NCBI GenBank assembly: GCA_028874985.1
Contig: JAPPGI010000218.1
Location: 53,403-117,402 of the forward strand
Length of the DNA stretch: 64,000 nt
From: Gemmatimonadota bacterium
GTDB lineage: Bacteria; Gemmatimonadota; Gemmatimonadetes; Longimicrobiales; Gaopeijiaceae
Direction: 5' to 3'
In this document: in pieces, positions 45,644 to 52,991 of the stretch
How positions within the stretch are numbered: the first letter of the stretch is position 1
Layout of the letters: each line of letters begins with the position of its first letter
The notes under the pieces: generated by a model
Databases searched by the model: none
The model's input: the letters and a program-made list of their open reading frames with translations, nothing else
What the model was told of the DNA's origin: nothing
Position numbers and translations under genes: made by a program

Positions 45644-46992
45644 CTACCCCTCCGCCACCTCGAACCCCACGATGTTGCGGGGTCTTCTCGCTGAAGTGGA
45701 TGCCGACCAATTGGACCGTCCGTCCCGGCCGCCGGTACTTCTCTGCGTAGCCCCGCTCCCGCAGCTGGGCCAGCGCCGCCCCGGCCGAAGCGCGCTCGGC
45801 CACCTTCAGCTCGAAGAGGAACGCCGCCCCCTGCACCACCACGGCCAAGTCCAGCCGACCGGCCGCCGAGCTGTCCTCCACGCGGACACGGAGCCCCGAC
45901 CCCACCAGGAAGGAATGGAAGACACTGGCGTGGTAGCCCTCGTAGCGTGCCAGCTCGTTGCGGGCGTGCCACTCGTACGGGATGCTGGCGAACAGGGCGC
46001 GGATCTCGGATTCGAGCGCGGCGAAGTCGCCGTCGCGCAGGACGCCCTCGAGCAGCCGCCCGCTGCCCGGCTCGGGAGCCCGGTGATCCGTGAGGAACGC
46101 CAACAGGCTGGAATGCAGGCTCAGCCGCACCTCCAGATTCGGATAGCCCAGGCGATGGAAGCGCCTGCCGGCCCGGAACTGCGAGTCGACGATGGTCAGG
46201 TATCCGGTCTGGAACATCAGCGCCTCGGGCTTGATTCTGCCGACGTCGAACGAGGAAAGGAGCGCGCCGCTGGCCATCCTGTCCTCGATCTCGTAGCTGG
46301 CCAGGTTCTCACGGGCGAGAAGGTCCAGCAGGAACGTCGGCGTGCCCGTCTCGAACCAGTGGGGTCCGAACTCCCGGTGCCGCAGCATCAACAGAACGTC
46401 GAAGGGGTTGTAGACGGGCTCGCCCAGCCAGCGGTAGCCGTTGTACCACTCCCGGATCGCGTCGCGGTCGAGCCCCTGGAGCTCGGGCGCGAAGACCCAC
46501 GACGCGCTGCCCGCACCTCTCCCGCATGGCCTCGATGACGCGCCGGAGCCGGGTCGGGGCCGACACCCCGACATCGCCCGGGTATTGCACCGCCTCCGCG
46601 ACACCGGTCCGCAGGGCCGCCTCGGAGAGCTGGGCCACCACCTCCGACTCCAGGCGCTCGGTGGTCGAGAAGCTCCCGCCGGCGAAGTCGAGCTTCAGGA
46701 CCGGATGGCGAACCGACCAGTCCCACCGGGGATGGATCGCCAGGCCGCGGAACAGATCCTCGCTTCCCTCGAACAGCTCCTTCAGGGTGTCCACCAGAAG
46801 GCTCTTCCCGAAGCGCCTGGGCCGCGACAGGAAGTACGTCGACCCGCTCTCGATGAGCCGCTCGATGTGAGGTGTCTTGTCGACGTAGTAGTGCCCTCCC
46901 TGCCGCATCTTGCGGAAGGCTTGGATGCCGATCGGCAGTTTCCGACGAGACGGGCCTGGTTGGGGTGAGCCGGTCACTGGTGTGTTGCTCAT
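45644..46992 (-). pseudogene. AAA-ATPase/PD-(D/E)XK protein with Walker B region deleted
   Basis: Start MSNTPVTGSPQPG, then PIGIQAFRKMRQGGHYYVDKT and the Walker A segment FLSRPRRFGKSLLVDTL, as in AAA-ATPase-like plus DUF1703 proteins. After IEAMRERCGQRVV the family normally continues with VLVDEYDKPI and about 70 more residues; instead the sequence jumps, in a new frame, to VFAPELQGLDRDAI and WYNGYRWLG, and proceeds through the nuclease domain (GRLDLAVVVQGAAFLFELK, with the D and ExK residues). Near the end CCCC at 45677-45680 causes a further shift from EKT to PQHRG; one C less would give RNIVGFEVAEG and the stop at 45644. Walker B and sensor I are missing. Confidence 0.82.
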
Positions 46993-47092
46993 GCCGGGTG
47001 CGAGGCCAGGCGGAGCGGTACCGGTGAACGTAGCCGAGGCACCGTCGGTTCGCATCCCGGCTCTGCGGCGCCGACTCCCTCGACCACCCCGC

Positions 47093-47919
47093 TCACAGCA
47101 GCTCCGCCTGCTCCGCTGGAGCCTCCGCATCGGCCAAGCGCCTGATCTCGGCCCAACTGCCCGCCAGGCCGTTGTATTGAAGCGCATCCGCGGCCCGCTT
47201 CTTCCGCTCCGCAATGAAGTCCCAGAGCATGGGAATCGCTTGACGCGAGTACAAGTTACGGACCTGCGTCTTGGTTACCTCCCACCTGCACAAGGCATTA
47301 CAGATATCCGATAGTCTGCTTAGCGCCAGCCCCAGATACACGGCCACAGCCTCGGCATGCGCTGCGTGCTCCGGTGCCGCCGTCGCGGAGGGGGACGTCG
47401 TCGTCGGGAAGGCCGCTGGCGATGGCGTCCCGCTTGATCTCGCCCATCGCCTCGCCGACCAGGTCCGAGAAGGTGGTGAGCGCGACGAGCTGGCGGGGGG
47501 TGAAGAGGTCCTGCCAGCGAACCATGCCATACTGTTGAACCCGGAATCCGAGGGCCTTGTCCGGGAGGCGCGTCTCCGGGACACCGCGAGGGTCGGTGTG
47601 CTTGGCCACCTCCTCCATTTCAGCAGTCGGGGATAAGTACACCCGGCCACAATCACCCTGCGCCACGACGGCCATCAGTCGACTGTCCATCCGGCCGCCT
47701 CTAGCCTCATCCCTGAGGTAGGCGAAGGGCATCGGGATGCCTGAAACCATGCAGAGAAACTCGCTGCCGCTTCCCCCGCGCCGCGGCCAGGGGTCGGCGC
47801 GCCCACCAGAGGTGCAGCGTGCTGGGGTGGCCGTGGCGGATGGACTTTTCCCGCCTTGACGCGGCGTTTATTGCGTCCAGCGGCAGGGCGACCTCTATGA
47901 GTTTCTTGCGCCGTGTCAT
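47093..47919 (-). pseudogene. DUF1156 DNA methylase reduced to N-, mid- and C-terminal pieces
   Basis: Start ATG 47919: [35 protein letters not shown] and LAAAR, the invariant beginning of DUF1156 adenine methylases. The sequence then jumps to a middle block ([58 protein letters not shown]; the frame changes near 47380), and then to the C-terminal tail ERKKRAADALQYNGL and PAEQAELL ending at 47093. Both methylase catalytic motifs (DPPY region) are gone. The family is about 950 residues; 275 codons remain. Upstream lies an AT-rich dyad shared in part with the second copy at 52697. Confidence 0.85.
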
Positions 47920-47933
47920 GACATTCGCCGATG

Positions 47934-47963
47934 GGATATGTTATTCCATACAATCGATATGGC
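47934..47963. promoter_or_regulatory. AT-rich dyad upstream of the DUF1156 shell
   Basis: GATATG and CGATATGG flank TTATTCCATACAATC in an otherwise GC-rich region, 15 bases before the ATG at 47919. On the coding strand this reads CGCCATATCG followed by an AT-rich stretch ending in CATATCCC. A related CGCCATATC element lies before the second DUF1156 start. Candidate operator or promoter of the methylase operon. Confidence 0.4.
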
Positions 47964-48030
47964 GATGTGGTTCTGACGGAATCCCCCGTCAGCGTGCCGT
48001 TGCGATTGGTGCGGCCCGGCCCCGGCTGCG

Positions 48031-48582
48031 TCAGCCCAGCAGCGCATCGTACTCCCTGCACGCAGCGCGCAGAGATCTCGGGGCGGGCGGACGCAGTTCC
48101 CCGCTTCGGCACATTTCCACGAGCACGCCAACGTGCCGCCGACAGTCTCGCGGCTTCGGCAGCCGGGGGTAGTCCTTCCGACTCTCGTCCACAGTTTCGT
48201 CGTCCAGGTAGGCAAACCACGTCTCGATGTTCCAGGTAGGTACGAACACGGTCGCGCGATCCTCCGGTGACCTGGTCGCCACGCCCTGTCGCTGGCAGGC
48301 TTCGTCCAGCCGTCGCAACCGCCCGTTCACTCCCACCGCGTTGCCATCGGTCAGAACCAGTAGGGTCGTAGCAACATGAGTCCGACGGCCGGCCTCCAGT
48401 TCTGTTACGTACGTTTCCTGAACGAATCTGTCGGCGGCTCCCCGGCCACCGGGACTACGTTCCACGCGTAGCTGGGAGCGATCCGTGACGAGTCCCGTTG
48501 CCTTCAGGAACCGTCGCGCAAACGTCTCATGCTGCCGGTCCTCGCACACCACGACGTACTGCACTCTTCGACGGGCGGTCAC
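48031..48582 (-). CDS. TOPRIM-like/DUF4276-type partner of the ATPase
   Basis: 183 residues. GTG 48582 overlaps the stop of the ATPase gene (GGTGACC). N-terminal strand QYVVVCEDRQHETFARRF carries a conserved Glu, and TTLLVLTDGNAVGVN is the position of the TOPRIM DxD loop (here DGN). A central TVFVPTWNIETWFAYLD and C-terminal PAPRSLRAACREYDALLG follow. The pattern matches small TOPRIM/DUF4276-like proteins encoded next to AAA/ABC ATPases in antiphage pairs, analogous to PARIS AriB or OLD split systems, but not obviously identical to either. No lesion seen. Confidence 0.82.
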   Translation of the reverse strand: MTARRRVQYVVVCEDRQHETFARRFLKATGLVTDRSQLRVERSPGGRGAADRFVQETYVTELEAGRRTHVATTLLVLTDGNAVGVNGRLRRLDEACQRQGVATRSPEDRATVFVPTWNIETWFAYLDDETVDESRKDYPRLPKPRDCRRHVGVLVEMCRSGELRPPAPRSLRAACREYDALLG

Positions 48583-49700
48583 CGCTCCCAGCCTCGTGCC
48601 AGCAACTGCGAGAGCCTCAGCGGACCACCCCCCTCCAGGGATTCCAACACATCGGCCACCGAGTCCATTCTGGTGGGCCCCAGTCCGTCCCGCCACAGTA
48701 GAACGCCCCGGTCGCCTCCGAGATAGTCGATGACCTCCGGGTGATGCGAGCACAGCACGGCCTGGGGGAGTTCACTCCCGCAAGCGTCCGCGAGTGCGGC
48801 CAGCCACGGCTGGATCTCCCGGAGGCCCAAGTAGTTGACGGGCTCGTCGATGAAGAGCGCCGTCCCCTGGCCGGCGGTGAGGAGCGTGATGGCGTAGAGG
48901 ACGATCAGGGCGCGCTGCCCGTCGGACAGTTCGTGGAGCATGTATTCGTGGGTCTCGCCGGCTTCGCCGAAGACCGCGGACAAAGCGCGCGTATCGACGC
49001 CGACCTTCGGCAGGCTGAGTCCGCGCAGTCCGACCAGCACCCGCCGCAACTCTTGGATGTAATCCGGATTCAGATGCTGCCGTTCCTGGAGGAGGTGACG
49101 ATACCAGTCGACGAAGTTGCGTCCGTCTCGGGCCAGAATCAGGTCCTCCCCGGTCGCCTCCGACGCGAGAGTCGGCGGGTTGAGACTGCAGACCAGCGCG
49201 CCGCGCATAAATTCGAGAAAGCAAGTGAGAGCGTGGTTGTCCTCGACGGGCACCACGCGGGCGAGCGCGGATTCTCTCCAGTCGCTCTTGAAGGGGGGAC
49301 CTTCCGAATGGTCGTCCCTGAAGAGCTGTACATCGCCCTTTACGAAGCTGAACAGGGGGCCTTCACTCCTCGATAGCGTTTCCAGGATGATCCGTGCACG
49401 GCGTCCCCGGCGGTCGTGTTCCACTTCCAGGCGATACCGGAAGGCAACTCCGTCCAGCTCCACCTCCAGCTGAAATGATTGAACGGCCCGTTCCTGCCAT
49501 CTCGTGAGGGAGGAAGGCGGAAACACGTCCCGGTCGGTGACCCTGGCCGTGCCTTCGAGCAGCCTCCGCAACGCGTACACCACGTCCAACACCGCCGTCT
49601 TCCCGGTCCCGTTCTGCCCGACGAGCAGCGTCAGGTCCTGAAGCCGTAAGTCGAAATTGACCAATGACTTGTAGTTGTCGATGTAGATGCGTTTGAACAT
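48579..49700 (-). CDS. ABC/AAA-type ATPase of a two-gene defence-like cassette
   Basis: 373 residues, complete: FKRIYIDNYKSLVNFDLRL start, Walker A LVGQNGTGKTAVLD (about 28), signature HELSDGQRAL (about 264), Walker B TALFIDEPVNYL (about 287), and H-loop LCSHHPEVID (about 319). The lid region is small, as in AAA_15/AAA_21 ATPases that pair with effector nucleases. The downstream TOPRIM-like gene is translationally coupled. Divergent from the integrase at 49804 with about 100 bp between them. All motifs present, in contrast to neighbouring shells. Confidence 0.9.
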   Translation of the reverse strand: MFKRIYIDNYKSLVNFDLRLQDLTLLVGQNGTGKTAVLDVVYALRRLLEGTARVTDRDVFPPSSLTRWQERAVQSFQLEVELDGVAFRYRLEVEHDRRGRRARIILETLSRSEGPLFSFVKGDVQLFRDDHSEGPPFKSDWRESALARVVPVEDNHALTCFLEFMRGALVCSLNPPTLASEATGEDLILARDGRNFVDWYRHLLQERQHLNPDYIQELRRVLVGLRGLSLPKVGVDTRALSAVFGEAGETHEYMLHELSDGQRALIVLYAITLLTAGQGTALFIDEPVNYLGLREIQPWLAALADACGSELPQAVLCSHHPEVIDYLGGDRGVLLWRDGLGPTRMDSVADVLESLEGGGPLRLSQLLARGWER

Positions 49701-49803
49701 CGGTGGGATGCCTCATTCTTGCGGCAGGGTTCGTTCGAACGCGGCAACCTAGCGTACCGTGGCCACGATGACCACACCCGTCCACAGTCAAGGGAGGAGA
49801 ATC

Positions 49804-50870
49804 ATGATTCCGACATCGCCGGCCACCCCGTCGGCCGCCTCACACGCTGACCACACCCCGTTCGAGACGGTCGCGGAGGAGGTTTTCCGCAGGTACGGGC
49901 GGGTGTGGAAGCCTGCCACTCTCAAGGTCAACCGCGTCTACCTCCGAAACCAGATCCTGCCGTGGTTCGCCGGGCGACCGGTGGGCGAGGTCACCCGTGC
50001 CGAAGTCCGGCGGTGGTTCGGAACGCTGCGCGCCACGCCGGCCGCGGCAAACCGGTCGATTCCAATTCTCTCCGTCATCATGCGCGGGGCCGCCGTCTAC
50101 GGCCGCAGAGCCGAGGGGACCAACCCCTGTAAGGGGATACGGCGCTACCCGGAGCCGCGGAGGGAGCGCTTCCTGACATCCGGCGAGCTGCGCCGCCTGG
50201 GCCGGGAGCTCGCCGACGCCGAGACCGGAGCACCTCTCCGGAGCGCCGTCATCCGGCTTCTGGCGCTGACCGGCTGCCGACAGAGCGAGATCCGAACGCT
50301 CGGGTGGGGCGACTACCGGGAGGGCCACCTCTTTCTTCGCGACGGTAAGACGGCGCTGGATGCCCACCGGGATCGCGGATCCGGGCGTCAGCAGGCCGCC
50401 ATCATCCGCCTGCTCCTGCTGACCGGCTGCCGCAAGGGCGAGCTCGTGCACCTGCGCTGGGAGGAGCTGGACGGGAACGTTCTGAGGCTGGCCGACTCCA
50501 AGACGGGTCCGCGCATCGTCTTCCTGAGCGAGGCGGCCCGGACCCTGCTCGCCGCCCAACCGCGCGGCCACAGCCCCTATGTCTTTCCGTCGCCGAAGGA
50601 CGGATCGCGTCCCCGATCGGCCGAACTGTCCCTGTGGCGCAAGGTGCGGCGGGTGGCGCGGATCGAGGACGTCAGGCTTCACGACCTCAGGCACACGTTC
50701 GCGAGTCACGCGGTCATGCAGCGGGTCCCCCTGCCGGTCGTGGCCCGCCTCCTCGGACACAGCGGGGACCGCATGGCGCTGGGTACGCGCACGTCGGCGA
50801 CCGCGAGACCGAGGCGGCCGCCGAGCGCATCGGCGCCAGCATCGCCTCGCTGCTGGACGGGGCGGGATGA
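49804..50870 (+). pseudogene. Chimeric tyrosine recombinase, frameshifted before the catalytic Tyr
   Basis: ATG 49804 has GGGAGGAG upstream. Core-binding domain residues 10-100, then an R-box RLLALTGCRQSEIRTLGW and REGHLFLRDGKT; a second, non-identical R-box follows about 45 residues later (IIRLLLLTGCRKGELVHLRW, ADSKTGPR), then HDLRHTFASH and LLGHSGDRMAL. At 50777-50790 a C seems to be missing: the other frame continues RYAHVGDRETEAAAERIG with the nucleophile Tyr and ends at 50870; the actual frame runs to 50889 without Tyr. Two integrases appear fused at the duplicated R-box. Inactive as read. Confidence 0.82.
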
Positions 50871-50947
50871 CCGGCCTTCCGCGCCTTGAACCCGGATCGA
50901 CCCGGCACCGGCTTGCCCGGACCGTTGCGTCCGTCCAACTTGCCGGA

Positions 50948-52537
50948 ATGCGCGACTTCAACACCGCCGGCCCCGTCCGGCCGGAGGACCACTATTGCGT
51001 GCCCCCGCTCGACCGCCTGGACCTGGACGACGTCCTGTCCCTGGTGCGCGGGAAGCGCTACTTCGTCATGCACGCGCCCCGGCAGACGGGCAAGACGTCG
51101 GCCCTGCTCGCGCTGCGCGACCTGCTGAACAGCGGCGACGAGGGCGAATACCGCTGCGCCTACATCAACGTCGAGTCCGCGCAGACCGCCCGCGAGGACG
51201 TGGGCCAAGCGATGGGTGCGATCGCCTCCCAGATAGGCCGGGAGGCCAGATACACGCTCGGCGACGAAGCGACGGCGCAGACGGCGGATCGGCTCGACAC
51301 GACCAGCCGCCCCCACGCCGCACTGGGCACCCTGCTGGAAGCTTGGGCGCGGGCCGCCTCGCCGCCGCTGGTGCTGCTCATCGACGAGATCGACGCCATG
51401 GTCGGCGATTCGCTGGTTTCGGCGCTACGGCAGCTGCGGACGGGCTACGTCCTCCGTCCGGCGGGTTTCCCTCAGAGCGTGGTGCTGTGCGGGGTGCGCG
51501 ACGTGCGCGACTACCGGATCCGCGCGAGCTCCGAGAAGGAGGTGATCACCGGTGGCAGCGCGTTCAACATCAAGGCCAAGTCGCTCCGCCTGGGAGACTT
51601 CTCTCGGTCCCAGGTCGCCGACCTGCTCGGGCAGCACACTGCCGCGACCGGCCAGGCCTTCGCGCCGGAGGCGGTGGACGCCGTCTGGGACCAGACCCGG
51701 GGACAGCCCTGGCTGGTCAACGCGCTGGCGCAGGAGATGTGCTTCTCGTCGGGGGCGGTCAGGGAGCGCAGCCGCGCCATCGCGGAGTCGGATGTCTTCG
51801 AGGCCCGCGAGGAGCTGATCCTGCGCCGCGAGACCCACCTGGACCAGCTGACCGACAAGCTGCGCGAGCCCCGCGTGAGGCGAGTGATCGAACCGCTGCT
51901 GAGCGGGGGTGACGGGACCTATTCCGATCTCGACTTCGAATATGTGCGTGACCTCGGCCTCGTAGCGCCCGGCGCTCCGCTGCGGATAGCGAACCCCATC
52001 TACGGCGAGGTGCTGCCGCGCGTGCTCACATGGGTGCTGGAGCACGATGTGCCCGAGCCGCCGCCGGCCTGGTACGTGGACACCGCCGGGGATCTCGACC
52101 TGGACAAGCTGCTCGCGGCCTTCCAGGACTTCTTCCGGCAGAACTCGGAGCACTGGATCGAGCGGGCGCGGTACACGGAGGCGGGACCGCAGCTGGTGTT
52201 GCAGGCGTTCCTGCACCGGGTGGTGAACGGCAGGGGCCGGATCGGGCGGGAGTACGCACTCGGAAGCCGCCGGGTGGACCTGCTGATCATCTGGCCGGAC
52301 GGAACGGGTGGCGAGAAGCGGTTCGTGATCGAGTGCAAGCTGGTGAAGGAGGGTCGGTCGGTCGAGCGCGCGACGGAACAGGGGCTCGAGCAGACGGCGG
52401 CCTACATGGACATCAGCGGCGCGACGTCCGGGCACCTCATCGTCTTCGACATGCGCGAGGGGAGGAGCTGGGCGGACAGGGTGTACCGCGAACCACGCGA
52501 CTGGAGGGGGACCCCCGTCACGGTGTGGGGCGCGTAG
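50948..52537 (+). CDS. AAA-ATPase fused to a PD-(D/E)XK nuclease-like domain
   Basis: 529 residues. Family start MRDFNTAGPV, then YFVMHAPRQTGKTSALLALRD (Walker A about 42), VLLIDEIDAMVG (Walker B about 142), a winged-helix-like middle, and a C-terminal nuclease-like domain with VDLLIIWPDG and RFVIECKLVKEG (D...ExK), ending HLIVFDMREGRSW. The in-frame ATG 50867 would add 27 residues and overlap the integrase. The architecture is found in defence and mobile-element contexts; its target is unknown. No lesion seen. Confidence 0.88.
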   Translation: MRDFNTAGPVRPEDHYCVPPLDRLDLDDVLSLVRGKRYFVMHAPRQTGKTSALLALRDLLNSGDEGEYRCAYINVESAQTAREDVGQAMGAIASQIGREARYTLGDEATAQTADRLDTTSRPHAALGTLLEAWARAASPPLVLLIDEIDAMVGDSLVSALRQLRTGYVLRPAGFPQSVVLCGVRDVRDYRIRASSEKEVITGGSAFNIKAKSLRLGDFSRSQVADLLGQHTAATGQAFAPEAVDAVWDQTRGQPWLVNALAQEMCFSSGAVRERSRAIAESDVFEAREELILRRETHLDQLTDKLREPRVRRVIEPLLSGGDGTYSDLDFEYVRDLGLVAPGAPLRIANPIYGEVLPRVLTWVLEHDVPEPPPAWYVDTAGDLDLDKLLAAFQDFFRQNSEHWIERARYTEAGPQLVLQAFLHRVVNGRGRIGREYALGSRRVDLLIIWPDGTGGEKRFVIECKLVKEGRSVERATEQGLEQTAAYMDISGATSGHLIVFDMREGRSWADRVYREPRDWRGTPVTVWGA

Positions 52538-52651
52538 CAGGATGGCCGGGCATATCCGTGCCGCTCAACTCGCCCCGCCCGCCTCGCGAAGGCAACGGGT
52601 GCTGACCCGCGTCCGGCGTCCGGCGCGCTCGGGCGAATGCCTGCCATATCG

Positions 52652-52668
52652 CCATATCTCGGATATGG
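52652..52668. promoter_or_regulatory. Palindrome CCATATC-TCG-GATATGG
   Basis: Perfect 7-base arms with a three-base spacer, about 30 bases before the GTG of the second DUF1156 fragment. A tandem CCATATCG lies immediately before. Typical operator geometry. The coding-strand CGCCATATC is shared with the element upstream of the first DUF1156 shell. Confidence 0.5.
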
Positions 52669-52696
52669 TTCGGCGTATCGGAATGGAAGTCGCTCC

Positions 52697-52867
52697 GTGA
52701 CGCGAAACCGCAGGAAGCTCATCGAAGTCGCTCTACCCCTGGACGCGATCAACGCCGCGTCGAAGGCGGGGCAATTCGTCGTCCGCAGTGATGGTTGTCG
52801 CCCACGATTCAAGCTCAGCGGGGAGCTCTGGGCAGGTGTTCCGTCCGGCCCGCGATCCAGGACATGA
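52697..52867 (+). pseudogene. DUF1156 5'-end fragment, second copy
   Basis: GTG 52697 begins [21 protein letters not shown], the DUF1156 start, then one extra base at 52765-52770 shifts it relative to the 47919 copy and the rest (VVRSDGCRPRF) is unrelated. About 24 family residues remain. Opposite orientation to the other copy, 4.8 kb away. Confidence 0.75.
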
Positions 52868-52991
52868 GGGAATCGAGCGGGCGGGCGAGCCGTCGTGAGG
52901 GGCCCCCTTGACCAAGGCCCAAAGCGCATGACCGCCACCATATCCATCGATCCCGGTCGACCCGACCCCGGACCGACGACCACGGCCACCA

